NCBI RefSeq assembly: GCF_921294215.1
Contig: NZ_CAKLDM010000002.1
Span: 1,178,001-1,242,000, forward strand
Source of the DNA: Vibrio marisflavi CECT 7928
Lineage (GTDB): Bacteria; Pseudomonadota; Gammaproteobacteria; Enterobacterales; Vibrionaceae
Length of the DNA: 64,000 nt
Direction of reading: 5' to 3'
Shown: in pieces, positions 27,895 through 36,541 of the stretch
Layout: every line of letters begins with the position of its first letter
Position numbering within the stretch: position 1 is the stretch's first letter
The notes under the pieces: model-generated
Seen by the model: only the letters and a program-made list of their open reading frames with translations
The model's database searches: none
Told to the model about the DNA's origin: nothing
Made by a program: the position numbers and the translations under genes

Positions 27895-29655
27895 TCAGAT
27901 CTGTTGATAGTCCGTTGTATCTTCTAAATACCATTTAGCTTCTTCTCTACCCATATATTTAGAAAGGGTTTTTAACGGTACAATCTTTAGGTCAACAACG
28001 ATAAGACCATCTAAAGTATCGTTAAAGGCTGGGTCAACGTTAAAGCAGACTAACTTACCATTCATTCCCAAATACTGCCTGAGCAACACTGGAAGACCTT
28101 TCCCTTCTTCCATGCGAGACAGTACTTTGGAAAGCAGTGAAACGTTGGCTAAAGAGGAAAGTAAATTGGATTGCCAAAACGTATTGCCCGTTGTTCTAAG
28201 CGGTGTCGAAGGTGTAACTAAAGATGCTTTGTAGTCGTCATAGTGGTGGATAGAAAGCGTCGCCGCCATTAAATGTCTTGCAACATCGCTGTATTCGTTG
28301 CTAATACTTACCGGACCAAACAAGTGTGTATATTTAGGGTTGCGGTACATATAAGTAGCAATCCCTTTCCAAAGCAGTAACAGCGAATTAATATTCCGTT
28401 GATACTTCTTAGCCACGACCGAACGCCCTACTTCTATGCAGTTGCCAAGTGTATCGATGAACTCTTGCTCATATTGAAACAGGCTACGTGAGTATAAACC
28501 TTGTAAGCCATTATTCTCTATCAACTGGTCAACTACGCCCAATCGATACGATCCGACGAGCTCTTTGTTTTCTTTATGCCAGACAAAAAGTTGCTGATAG
28601 TGGAGATCGTATTCATCAACATCACAAGCAAGGCCTGAACCTTCTCCGACTTCTCTGAAGCTTTCTTCTCTTACTCGCCCAATTTCCTGCATCATGGAAG
28701 GAATCGTTTGTGTCCCAACACAATAAACAGCGAACTCTTTGTGTTCTAACAACAACGCCGACTCTGGTAACGTCGAAAGCTCTGCCTCGAGTAATTCTGG
28801 CTCGATAGGCTCAATAATTGGCGTTTGATAGTTGACTGTCGTGGGTGATAGGTCATTGGAGGAGGAAGACATCAGATATGTGTTTAAGCGAAAATAATTG
28901 ACAAGATCTTTATCGGTCTCAAAGTCCTTTATTTCCGTATAAGGAATTGGACTCCCCAACGATATACGAATGGTTTTGTCCGCCTTATTCAATAACTCCC
29001 TTCCCAATAACGCGGTTCTAAGCAGTGGGTGAATACGTCCAGCTTGATAAAATAGACGACTGTTTTCACCATTAACAAATATCGGAAGCGTCACAGCTTT
29101 GCTTCTTTTTACGAACTTAGCAACTGAGTTACTCCATTCGATATCTGACAGCATGCTAGACGATTTGCTATAGGTGGAAACTTCACCAGCAGGGAAAACA
29201 ACTAATACACCGCCATCGGCAAGATGTTGATGGGCTTCTCGTACGCCCTTAGAGTTTGTTTTTCTAGCATTTTTGCCATTGAATACATCAATACCTATAA
29301 ACAGGTCTTCTATCTCTGGTAAGCGCTTGAGCAATTCATTCGCTAGAACTTTTACGTCTTTTCGAACTTTGCCAATAAAGTCAGCAAGAATAACACCTTC
29401 AATAGCACCTAAAGGGTGGTTGGCCACAATCACTAGTGGACCTTCTTTGGGAATATCCTCGATGTTTCCTCTTTCTAAACTGTAATCAATACCTAGTGTA
29501 GAAAGCGTGTAATTCATGAACTCAAAGCTCGTTGGATCTTTTGGCTTCCCTTGATAATGACCATCGAGTTTTGATAAACCTGTTAACCACTCAACAAAAG
29601 ACTCTCCAATGCCAAATGGGGTACGTCGTGGCAAACGAAAAGGACTTCCAAGCAT
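27895..29655 (-). CDS. bifunctional acyltransferase, OlsF-type ornithine lipid synthase
   Basis: This 586-residue protein is a fusion of two acyltransferases. The N-terminal PlsC-type domain has VANHPLGAIEG (the HxxxxD-like box is NHPLGA with a downstream acidic residue) and FPAGEVST. The C-terminal half is a GNAT/hemolysin-type N-acyltransferase with VGRSVVAKKYQRN and FGPVSISNEY. This is the architecture of OlsF, for which the C-terminal domain N-acylates ornithine with a hydroxyacyl chain and the N-terminal domain adds the second chain. It starts 2 nt after the DoxX-like gene behind a GGAG site, inside a tight operon. Amino-acid specificity (ornithine or another) cannot be read from sequence. 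Confidence 0.85.
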   Translation of the reverse strand: MLGSPFRLPRRTPFGIGESFVEWLTGLSKLDGHYQGKPKDPTSFEFMNYTLSTLGIDYSLERGNIEDIPKEGPLVIVANHPLGAIEGVILADFIGKVRKDVKVLANELLKRLPEIEDLFIGIDVFNGKNARKTNSKGVREAHQHLADGGVLVVFPAGEVSTYSKSSSMLSDIEWSNSVAKFVKRSKAVTLPIFVNGENSRLFYQAGRIHPLLRTALLGRELLNKADKTIRISLGSPIPYTEIKDFETDKDLVNYFRLNTYLMSSSSNDLSPTTVNYQTPIIEPIEPELLEAELSTLPESALLLEHKEFAVYCVGTQTIPSMMQEIGRVREESFREVGEGSGLACDVDEYDLHYQQLFVWHKENKELVGSYRLGVVDQLIENNGLQGLYSRSLFQYEQEFIDTLGNCIEVGRSVVAKKYQRNINSLLLLWKGIATYMYRNPKYTHLFGPVSISNEYSDVARHLMAATLSIHHYDDYKASLVTPSTPLRTTGNTFWQSNLLSSLANVSLLSKVLSRMEEGKGLPVLLRQYLGMNGKLVCFNVDPAFNDTLDGLIVVDLKIVPLKTLSKYMGREEAKWYLEDTTDYQQI

Positions 29656-29657
29656 AC

Positions 29658-30107
29658 TTACTCCGTTGTAGTTACAAACCGACTCAAGACTCCGCCTTGC
29701 TTAATATCTCTCACAGTTAAATAGACTCCACAAAGCCAAACAACACACGCCATCCCAAACAACAGCCCGTCATCGTTACCAATAATTTGGCCTTGAGCGT
29801 TAAATTCTGGCATCACTACACCTAATGGTGTAAATAAATGGAAATAGATTGCTCCAGTCATAATGCCAACACTTAATATTGCTCCATAACCATGAAAGCG
29901 AGTGAAAAGCAATATTGCGGCAATTAGCTCCATAATGCCTATAGCGTAGCCACCTACACTACCAAACCAATCAAAGCCTGACCACTCCCCAAGTGTGCCA
30001 AATATATAGTTGGTCTCAAAAGAGCCAGTAAATTTAAAAAAAAGTGACTGAACGAAAACAAATGCAATAAATGCAGAAGGAAGGTGTTTACTCGCGGTAA
30101 ATTTCAT
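29658..30107 (-). CDS. DoxX-like membrane protein
   Basis: This 149-residue membrane protein has four hydrophobic segments, with FVQSLFFKFTGS and GIMELIAAILLF near the N-terminus. The pattern resembles the DoxX/DoxD-like four-helix family, whose members often accompany redox or metal enzymes. I am not certain of the family. It lies 9 nt after the YHS-domain gene and 2 nt before the OlsF-like gene, so it is surely co-transcribed. No function can be assigned. Confidence 0.68.
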   Translation of the reverse strand: MKFTASKHLPSAFIAFVFVQSLFFKFTGSFETNYIFGTLGEWSGFDWFGSVGGYAIGIMELIAAILLFTRFHGYGAILSVGIMTGAIYFHLFTPLGVVMPEFNAQGQIIGNDDGLLFGMACVVWLCGVYLTVRDIKQGGVLSRFVTTTE

Positions 30108-30116
30108 AACATATCC

Positions 30117-30554
30117 CTAGTTAATTAACTTCGGCCAGTTCTCATCAGCCTGACGAATATGTAGAGCAGTATCTTGCTCCCATTTTTCCTTTATTTCTTT
30201 GTTGTAATTGATATACAACTTGCCATCAACAATCGACCATTGCAGAGGGTCCCCAGAAGCAAAGTCATTTTTAGCCGATACAGCCCAAGCACAATAACCA
30301 CCATACTGTGGCGCATATTTTTCAGGATCCCGAAGAAACTTTTCTAAATTCTCTTTTGAAGAAAAGTACCAAGTCGCTTCTTTGTATTCAGTGACATAGT
30401 CTGAATCCCCTTTAACAGGCTTCCCTTCAACAAAATAAGCGACGGTGTCATAACCACTTAAAGCTTTGTCACTAAAAAAGCTCGTATATATTTCATCTTG
30501 TGCCCATGAGGAGAAACTCATCGTCAACAAAACAATAGCAAGTAATTTCTTCAT
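30117..30554 (-). CDS. YHS-domain exported protein
   Basis: This 145-residue protein has a clear signal peptide (MKKLLAIVLLTMSFSSWAQ), so it is periplasmic or surface-exposed. The remainder is a YHS-type domain: SGYDTVAYF, then ATWYFSSKENLEKFLRDPEKYAPQ and GGYCAWAVS. YHS domains often bind metals through Cys; only one Cys is present here. The DPEKYAPQYGGYC pattern is shared with exported YHS proteins in many marine bacteria. It sits in the eight-gene operon, 17 nt after the NRDE gene. Function is not known. Confidence 0.8.
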   Translation of the reverse strand: MKKLLAIVLLTMSFSSWAQDEIYTSFFSDKALSGYDTVAYFVEGKPVKGDSDYVTEYKEATWYFSSKENLEKFLRDPEKYAPQYGGYCAWAVSAKNDFASGDPLQWSIVDGKLYINYNKEIKEKWEQDTALHIRQADENWPKLIN

Positions 30555-30571
30555 ATCTTGTATCCTCCAAT

Positions 30572-31321
30572 TTACGATACAAATATCTCCGAAGGTGAAA
30601 TCTGGTAGCTATTATTTGTTAACGACTCTTGTGTCAGGTTTTGACAAGGTGAACCTGGTACATAGGCCATGCTTTTTCTAGCAGACGTCACTGTTAAATA
30701 AGTAAAACTGACGGTTTTAGCATCTTCCCGACTCATACATGTCGACATATGAGGGAACTCCGGGTGATGGTGTGTATGAAATTGAATAAGAGTGGATATA
30801 CTCTTTTCCTTCGCGGTTAATTCCTGATAGATTCGCTGCCGATAAACCTGAACATTGACTGGGTCTACTTTGGAAGAAAACAAAGGCGAATCCGTTGGGA
30901 AAATACTGCTAGTTTGGCCATCCCAAGCAAATGCAATGACATCCATGTTATTCCTTGTGAGCTTCGGATCGAACGCTAGTAATGTAAACGGAGTATAAGA
31001 GTTCAGGTCTACTTTTTTAAATGCCGTAGAAACATCAGATACTGAATTAAATACAGATAAGTCCTTTAGAAGCTGACCTCGACTTATCAACGTCCCGTTT
31101 GGTACGAGACCTTGGTAGTTATTCAAAATACACAGTGACAGCCCATGCTCATTCATACTGATCCAGCTACCCATACCAACAGGATCAATTGGCATCAGGA
31201 CTGATGTGCCTTCAACGTCAAGTTGCTGGGGAGGTAGTGCAACTGCGCGTGAACGCTGCTCGTCTCGATTAAAAAGAACTTGATAGCCATCTTCCGTTGT
31301 AAGCCAAGATACTGAACACAT
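30572..31321 (-). CDS. NRDE/TANGO2 family protein
   Basis: This 249-residue protein starts MCSVSW and carries the family signature FNRDEQRSRA near residue 20, then GSWISMNEHGLSLCILNNY. TANGO2/NRDE proteins are predicted to have an Ntn-hydrolase-like fold, for which the Cys exposed after Met removal would be the nucleophile. I therefore chose the start at 31321; a GGGAA site lies about 9 nt upstream. An ATG at 31327 overlaps the DinB-like stop by ATGA and is an alternative that would bury the Cys. Relatives in animals affect haem and lipid handling, but the reaction is not settled. Confidence 0.82.
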   Translation of the reverse strand: MCSVSWLTTEDGYQVLFNRDEQRSRAVALPPQQLDVEGTSVLMPIDPVGMGSWISMNEHGLSLCILNNYQGLVPNGTLISRGQLLKDLSVFNSVSDVSTAFKKVDLNSYTPFTLLAFDPKLTRNNMDVIAFAWDGQTSSIFPTDSPLFSSKVDPVNVQVYRQRIYQELTAKEKSISTLIQFHTHHHPEFPHMSTCMSREDAKTVSFTYLTVTSARKSMAYVPGSPCQNLTQESLTNNSYQISPSEIFVS

Positions 31322-31323
31322 AA

Positions 31324-31878
31324 TCATTGTTCCCGAATAAAAGTTGCAGTTGCTGGCGCGACACCAAACTCTTCGCACGTTGCATTGCCCAGCATTTTCG
31401 AGAGCACCTTTGCCATCGCGTAATGGTGAGTGGCATGAAGCGCAGCAAAGGTAATTTCGCGAATCAATGTTGAAGACATCGCACTAGATTCTGTCTGCGA
31501 AACTGATACTTCAGTAAGAATGGTTACAGGCTCTAATAACTCTTCTTCATTTACTTCTTTCAACCATTGAATGATGGCTTGTACTTCTCCCATCGCTGCA
31601 CTTTTACTTTGCTCTACATCATGACCTCGTCGACGCTGGTTGTAATCGATAATTTGACGAGATTTGGTTAGAGAATGAAAGATATCTAATACATGTCGGA
31701 AGTGCTGCCCAATTGAACTCGAAAAATATGGTTCAACAATAGCCACGTAGTCTTTTTCTGGTAACTTTTCTAAGAACAAAAAGCCCTGCTCTAACGTTTC
31801 AATACACCCTTTAACTGCAATTGAAGGCGAATGTTGCTCTCTTATATCTTCTAGTACTTTATTTGATGTAACAAACAT
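31324..31878 (-). CDS. DinB-like four-helix protein
   Basis: This 184-residue protein fits the DinB/YfiT-like fold. It has GQHFRHVLDIFHSL with a conserved His near residue 60 and a C-terminal HATHHYAMAKVLSKML. The spaced histidines form the metal site typical of the superfamily, whose members are thiol-dependent S-transferases or unknown. The start at 31878 has an AGGATA site; a longer reading overlaps the end of the ATP-grasp gene. It is the third gene of the eight-gene run. The substrate is unknown. Confidence 0.78.
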   Translation of the reverse strand: MFVTSNKVLEDIREQHSPSIAVKGCIETLEQGFLFLEKLPEKDYVAIVEPYFSSSIGQHFRHVLDIFHSLTKSRQIIDYNQRRRGHDVEQSKSAAMGEVQAIIQWLKEVNEEELLEPVTILTEVSVSQTESSAMSSTLIREITFAALHATHHYAMAKVLSKMLGNATCEEFGVAPATATFIREQ

Positions 31879-31907
31879 AGGTATCCTTGCAAAATATTTA
31901 AGCCAAA

Positions 31908-33041
31908 TTAGTCGGTGCTTGGGTATTGAGCCGTAAGAGATTTTTCTTCTTTCCAAGCCTTCAATAAACTAGTGATCGAAGGAACTCTGTGTCCCCTCTT
32001 TTTTTGTTTCGCTCCGATATCAAAGAGTATTCGGTACTGAGTAAGCAAAGTGGAAAATATATCTTTAAGAGGGGTACGACTATCCCATATATGGGCTGCT
32101 TCACTACTTGCACCATTTATCTCTAAGATGGTGAATGATTCTCCGTTCATAAACTGATTAATATCTGCAAATTTGATATCTAAACGCCCATAATGGAAAC
32201 CGTCAATATCATCAAAGATTGCGTCTAACTTACGAGTTAGCTTATCGGTAATAAACTGGTTTCCATTTCGAAATATAGAGCCCCTACAATGGCTCCCTGA
32301 AAACGCCAATTGAAACTCTTCGTTTTGTTCAATTACCTGGTCTAGCTTCTCGGCGTGTCTGGGTTTGTACAAATGTTGCAGCTTTCCCGCTCTAGGGCAG
32401 GAATCAATTAGTTGCCCAAGCGTTTTCACTCCATCCCCAACTACAACTGGCGCATACTTCAAGGTTATCGAAATAATCTTACCTTTGTCTTCGCCAGGGT
32501 ATCGCACATAAAATACGCCCGCTTCAGCTTGATATGGTGCTTTTTCTTGCAATAAGTAGCGCGCACCATTTGGGAATGTTTCTATGTAATCTTGTAACGC
32601 TTTCTGTTCTGTCAGTAACTTTACTCCTGCTCCTCTGCAACCCATATCTGGTTTGGCAACAATAGGAAATTGGATGTTTGCTTTATCTAGTTCAGCAACA
32701 GCGTGGGCATATTGATTAGAAACAGGTTCATCCGTTTTTGAAAGTGTAATAAACGGAGAAATCCACTGGTTCGCACTTTCACCAGCTAGGCTTAGGATGT
32801 CATGTTTTGACTCTCCGACCATGCCACTAAGATGAATACTTGGGTTTGCTATTAAAGGAAGCCTCCAATCAATGTGTCTCAGGCCCTGAACTAGGCTTTG
32901 CACAACAACTGGGGTGTAAAAAAACCAACTAGGCAAAAACTCATAAGGTGAAACAGTCCGTTCTGAGTCAAACTCAATCAAAGGCATTCCTGCATTTACT
33001 CTACCTTGTTCAATACATTGAACAGATTCTCTCGATTTCAT
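31908..33041 (-). CDS. ATP-grasp family ligase of unknown substrate
   Basis: This 377-residue protein has an ATP-grasp core: VAKPDMGCRGAGVKLL (ATP-binding glycine-rich loop), YLLQEKAPYQAEAGVFYVRYPG and, near the C-terminus, GRLDIKFADI with TILEINGASSEA (metal ligands). The domain resembles D-Ala-D-Ala ligase relatives. Family members join a carboxylate to an amine or thiol through an acyl phosphate. The first 100 residues match nothing I recognise. Its ATG overlaps the DedA stop (ATGA), so the pair is coupled. In an operon with a lipid N-acyltransferase and an Ntn-like hydrolase, it could make an amino-acid conjugate; that is inference. Confidence 0.8.
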   Translation of the reverse strand: MKSRESVQCIEQGRVNAGMPLIEFDSERTVSPYEFLPSWFFYTPVVVQSLVQGLRHIDWRLPLIANPSIHLSGMVGESKHDILSLAGESANQWISPFITLSKTDEPVSNQYAHAVAELDKANIQFPIVAKPDMGCRGAGVKLLTEQKALQDYIETFPNGARYLLQEKAPYQAEAGVFYVRYPGEDKGKIISITLKYAPVVVGDGVKTLGQLIDSCPRAGKLQHLYKPRHAEKLDQVIEQNEEFQLAFSGSHCRGSIFRNGNQFITDKLTRKLDAIFDDIDGFHYGRLDIKFADINQFMNGESFTILEINGASSEAAHIWDSRTPLKDIFSTLLTQYRILFDIGAKQKKRGHRVPSITSLLKAWKEEKSLTAQYPSTD

Positions 33042-33625
33042 GAATAGCCTCTTGTGAACGACTTATTGACGACACGGTTAACAACGAATAGTACGACCAA
33101 TGCCAAAGGAATTATCATCCAGTGGTATTGTGATGATTGAGCCCAAGCCGTCATACCTAAATAATAAATAGTTGAGAATACTAGCAAAGTCCAAAGTGAT
33201 GTTGCGAAAATGACCGCTAAACTAAATGTTGCTAGTGGAATGGAGAAAAAACCACTTAATGTAAAGCCAATACTTCTAAGGCCGGGAACAAAACGAATAA
33301 TAAAGATATTCAAAAATGCATTCTGTCTGAACTTTCTTCTCAGCACCCTAAAGTATCTATTTGTCAGTGTCTTATATCGCAGCCCACGAAAATGACGACA
33401 GAGTTTCCCAAGATAATAAAGAGCTAGATCACCACTTGCGATGCCAATGAATATCGAAATGAGCGCTATGGGCATACTCATCACCCCTTGAGCCGCGAGC
33501 GTTGCTGCTGTAATGATGGCTAGGTCTTCTAACAAGTATGAAAGGAGAATGATCCCTACCGCCAATAGATACCAAGAATGTGGTGTTGCTGTTAAATATT
33601 CATGTACTTGGTTTACGAGTGACAC
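33038..33625 (-). CDS. DedA family membrane protein
   Basis: This is an integral membrane protein of 195 residues with the DedA/VTT fold. It has LEDLAIITAATLAAQG near the N-terminus, SGDLALYYLGKLC in the centre, and FIIRFVPGLRSIGFTLSGFF, the family's Arg/Pro motif. Bacterial DedA proteins include transporters that flip undecaprenyl phosphate or phospholipids and affect membrane potential. It is the first gene of the eight-gene minus-strand run, so its upstream region probably holds the operon promoter. The specific lipid is unknown. Confidence 0.88.
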   Translation of the reverse strand: MSLVNQVHEYLTATPHSWYLLAVGIILLSYLLEDLAIITAATLAAQGVMSMPIALISIFIGIASGDLALYYLGKLCRHFRGLRYKTLTNRYFRVLRRKFRQNAFLNIFIIRFVPGLRSIGFTLSGFFSIPLATFSLAVIFATSLWTLLVFSTIYYLGMTAWAQSSQYHWMIIPLALVVLFVVNRVVNKSFTRGYS

Positions 33626-34018
33626 AGAATCTCCTTCGTTTTCTCTACACGTGAATGCTTGCTAGACTGCTACTATATGATTGAGCAACATCTTATTTGA
33701 CCGAGACCTGTTAAGAAAAATTGCATTGATCTGTTAATTAAGCATGAAATCTTTTCTTTCCGAGTGGATAGTGAAAGAAACATATCCTATTTATCAATTA
33801 CATACTCTCACTGTAATCATTTGGGCAATTAACCCCAATGCAAATAATGTTATTAGCGAGTAGAATGCCTATATGGTTGTATCAATGCACCCAGATAAGC
33901 CACTTCAAGGTATGTGGCTATAGAATACTTGATTCTTTTTAAACTCAAATAGTTACGTTTTTAAAAGTTGAACAGTATCATTAAACAGAACTAAGATATT
34001 TCTAAAAAAGCAAAAGCC
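33626..34018. other. intergenic region between divergent DedA operon and YdeP-like gene
   Basis: About 390 nt of AT-rich sequence should hold both divergent promoters. I see no gene. A short hairpin AGCCAC/GTGGCT (33898-33903 with 33914-33919) lies about 100 nt before the YdeP-like start. An FNR-like half site TTGAT at 33729 has no proper partner. Confidence 0.45.
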
Positions 34019-36346
34019 ATGGTTAAGAAAAAAATAGAAAAGTATCAACATGCTGCAGGTGGTTGGGGAGCCCTTGCAAGTACAGCTCGTCATCTAATTA
34101 AGAGTGAAAATGTTGCAAAAAACATCCGTAACTTGCTAAAAACCAATCAAAATATCGGTTTCGATTGCCCTGGTTGTGCCTGGGGCGACGAGCTTCAGCA
34201 TTCTCACTTTAAATTCTGCGAAAATGGTGCGAAAGCGGTGAACTGGGAAGCTACGAAGAAACGTGTCACCGCTGAGTTTTTTGCTAAGCACCCGGTCAGC
34301 TGGCTTAAAAAGCAAGACGGCTATTTTCTGGAATATCAAGGCCGCCTTTCACAACCCATGGTTTACAACGCTGATACCGACCATTATCAGCCTATCAGTT
34401 GGAAAGAAGCGTTTGAACTAGTCGCAGAAGAACTCAATGCACTCGAAAGTCCTGACCAAGCAGAATTCTATACTTCTGGCCGAGCAAGTAACGAAGCAGC
34501 ATTCATGTATCAGCTTTTTGTCAGAAAATTCGGCACTAACAATTTCCCAGATTGCTCAAACATGTGCCACGAAGCGAGCGGCGTAGCTCTGAATCAATCA
34601 ATAGGTATCGGCAAAGGTACTGTCACACTGGAAGACTTTGAAAACGCTGACGCGATCTTTATCTTTGGCCAAAATCCCGCAACGAACCACCCTCGTATGA
34701 TGGATACTCTCTATAAGGCTTCTAAACGTGGTGCCAGTATCGTCAGCTTCAACACTCTAAAGGAAAGAGGACTTGAGCGTTTTTCTAATCCACAAAATAA
34801 ATTAGAAATGATCAAGCGAGGATCAACTCCTATTAGTAGCCTATACCTCACACCTAAGCTTGGTGGCGACATGGCTGCCGTTCGCGGGATGGTCAAATAT
34901 ACTCTTGAACAACATAAAGAAAAAGTCGCTAACGGTGAACAAGGTATATTTGATGAACAGTTTCTCGCTGAGCATTGTGATGGTGTCCAACAATATTTAG
35001 AGGTTGTAGCACAAACCAGTTGGGATAAGATTGAAGCGCAATCTGGGCTATCAAGAACGCAGATAGAACAAGCAGCAAAATTACATTTGAAATCTCAAAA
35101 AGTAATCTGCACTTGGGCAATGGGTGTAACCCAACATAAACACTCAGTTCAAACGATACAGGAAATCGTGAACTTTCAGCTTTTACGTGGACAAATTGGC
35201 AAACTCGGAGCAGGACTCTGCCCAGTACGTGGTCATAGTAACGTGCAAGGTGATCGAACAATGGGAATTCACGAGAAGCCCAACCCAACGTTGCTCAAGA
35301 ATATAGAAAATGCATTTGGTTTTACGCCACCAGCCCACGAAGGACACAACGTTGTACAAGCAATCCAAGCCATGAATGAAGGAAAAAGTAAGGTATTTAT
35401 TGGTCTTGGTGGCAACTTTTCAGCAGCTACACCGGATACAGAGCTCACTGAAAAAGCGATGAGCAGCTGTAATTTAACGGTGCATATCGCGACTAAACTA
35501 AACCGCAGTCACCTCGTAACGGGCAAGAAAGCATTGATACTTCCTTGCTTGGGTAGAACTGATATCGATATCCAGAAATCAGGTCCTCAAAAAGTCACTG
35601 TAGAAGATTCTTTTAGTATGGTGCACTCTTCAGCCGGTGTGATAGACAGCGATACAGGAGACATGAAATCCGAAGTCGCGATTATTGCTGGTATCGCGCA
35701 AGCGACACTTGGCAATACACCCGTAAATTGGGATGAGTTAACCGACGACTACGATAATATTCGTGACTACATAGAAAAAGTCATACCAGGGTTTAATGAT
35801 TTCAATAGAAAACTTCAGCAACCAGGTGGCTTTTATTTAGGAAACTCTGCAGCTGAACTGAAATGGAATACTAAGAATGGTAAAGCGACATTCTACTCAC
35901 ATTCATTGCCAGATTCAGTGATTCCCAAGATTGTTAGTGATCAACAAGAGAGCTCAGGTATTTATGTATTGCAAACAACAAGGACACACGATCAATACAA
36001 TACTACTGTTTATGGGATGGATGACCGGTACCGCGGCATATACGGCATACGTAAAGTTCTTTTGATGAACAAAGACGATATTGAAGCGCTCGGATTAAAG
36101 CACGAGGATACCGTTGCGATGCGAACAGTATGGCATGATGATCAAGAAAGGAAGGTCACAGGCTTTACTGTTGTTGAATACGATATCCCTAGAGGAAATA
36201 TAACCGCTTATTACCCAGAAACGAACCCTTTAGTTCCATTGGACAGCTATGGTGACATGAGTTGGACACCTACTTCAAAATCCATTGCTGTGGAAGTGCT
36301 AAAAGATAATGAGTCGAACCAATTAGACATTAAAACAAAGAGCTAG
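34019..36346 (+). CDS. FdhF/YdeP family molybdopterin oxidoreductase
   Basis: This 775-residue protein belongs to the DMSO-reductase superfamily. The N-terminal Cys group CPGCAWGDE is that of the YdeP branch, which lacks the full four-Cys FeS motif of formate dehydrogenase. Cofactor-binding segments include YTSGRASNEAAFMYQLF, NMCHEASG, GQNPATNHPRMM and RGHSNVQGDRTMG. YdeP in E. coli is linked to acid resistance; its reaction is unknown. There is no signal peptide, so the protein is cytoplasmic. It needs MGD, which MobA (17325) would supply. It stands alone between its own promoter region and a clear terminator. The start has no strong ribosome binding site. Confidence 0.9.
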   Translation: MVKKKIEKYQHAAGGWGALASTARHLIKSENVAKNIRNLLKTNQNIGFDCPGCAWGDELQHSHFKFCENGAKAVNWEATKKRVTAEFFAKHPVSWLKKQDGYFLEYQGRLSQPMVYNADTDHYQPISWKEAFELVAEELNALESPDQAEFYTSGRASNEAAFMYQLFVRKFGTNNFPDCSNMCHEASGVALNQSIGIGKGTVTLEDFENADAIFIFGQNPATNHPRMMDTLYKASKRGASIVSFNTLKERGLERFSNPQNKLEMIKRGSTPISSLYLTPKLGGDMAAVRGMVKYTLEQHKEKVANGEQGIFDEQFLAEHCDGVQQYLEVVAQTSWDKIEAQSGLSRTQIEQAAKLHLKSQKVICTWAMGVTQHKHSVQTIQEIVNFQLLRGQIGKLGAGLCPVRGHSNVQGDRTMGIHEKPNPTLLKNIENAFGFTPPAHEGHNVVQAIQAMNEGKSKVFIGLGGNFSAATPDTELTEKAMSSCNLTVHIATKLNRSHLVTGKKALILPCLGRTDIDIQKSGPQKVTVEDSFSMVHSSAGVIDSDTGDMKSEVAIIAGIAQATLGNTPVNWDELTDDYDNIRDYIEKVIPGFNDFNRKLQQPGGFYLGNSAAELKWNTKNGKATFYSHSLPDSVIPKIVSDQQESSGIYVLQTTRTHDQYNTTVYGMDDRYRGIYGIRKVLLMNKDDIEALGLKHEDTVAMRTVWHDDQERKVTGFTVVEYDIPRGNITAYYPETNPLVPLDSYGDMSWTPTSKSIAVEVLKDNESNQLDIKTKS

Positions 36347-36364
36347 ACTATTATCTATCAATTT

Positions 36365-36386
36365 AAAGGGAGCACTAGCTCCCTTT
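36365..36386 (+). terminator. terminator of the YdeP-like gene
   Basis: A 9-bp perfect stem AAAGGGAGC/GCTCCCTTT (36365-36373 with 36378-36386) and loop ACTA is followed by GTTGTCTTT. It lies 18 nt after the stop. Confidence 0.85.
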
Positions 36387-36541
36387 GTTGTCTTTAAAGC
36401 TTAACTTTCAATATGATTGAAAATGCATATAATTGCAATTGGCTTTTCGAGTTGCGTTTTAAAGATGAGCATTTTCTACAACTAAATGGACTTACACGGA
36501 AGTGGAAAGCCGACTATTTGTCACTGAGCTTAGTAAACACC

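Noticed and set aside
33729..33742. An FNR box upstream of the YdeP-like gene
   Set aside because: Only the TTGAT half matches; the other half reads TAATT, and it is almost 300 nt from the start codon.
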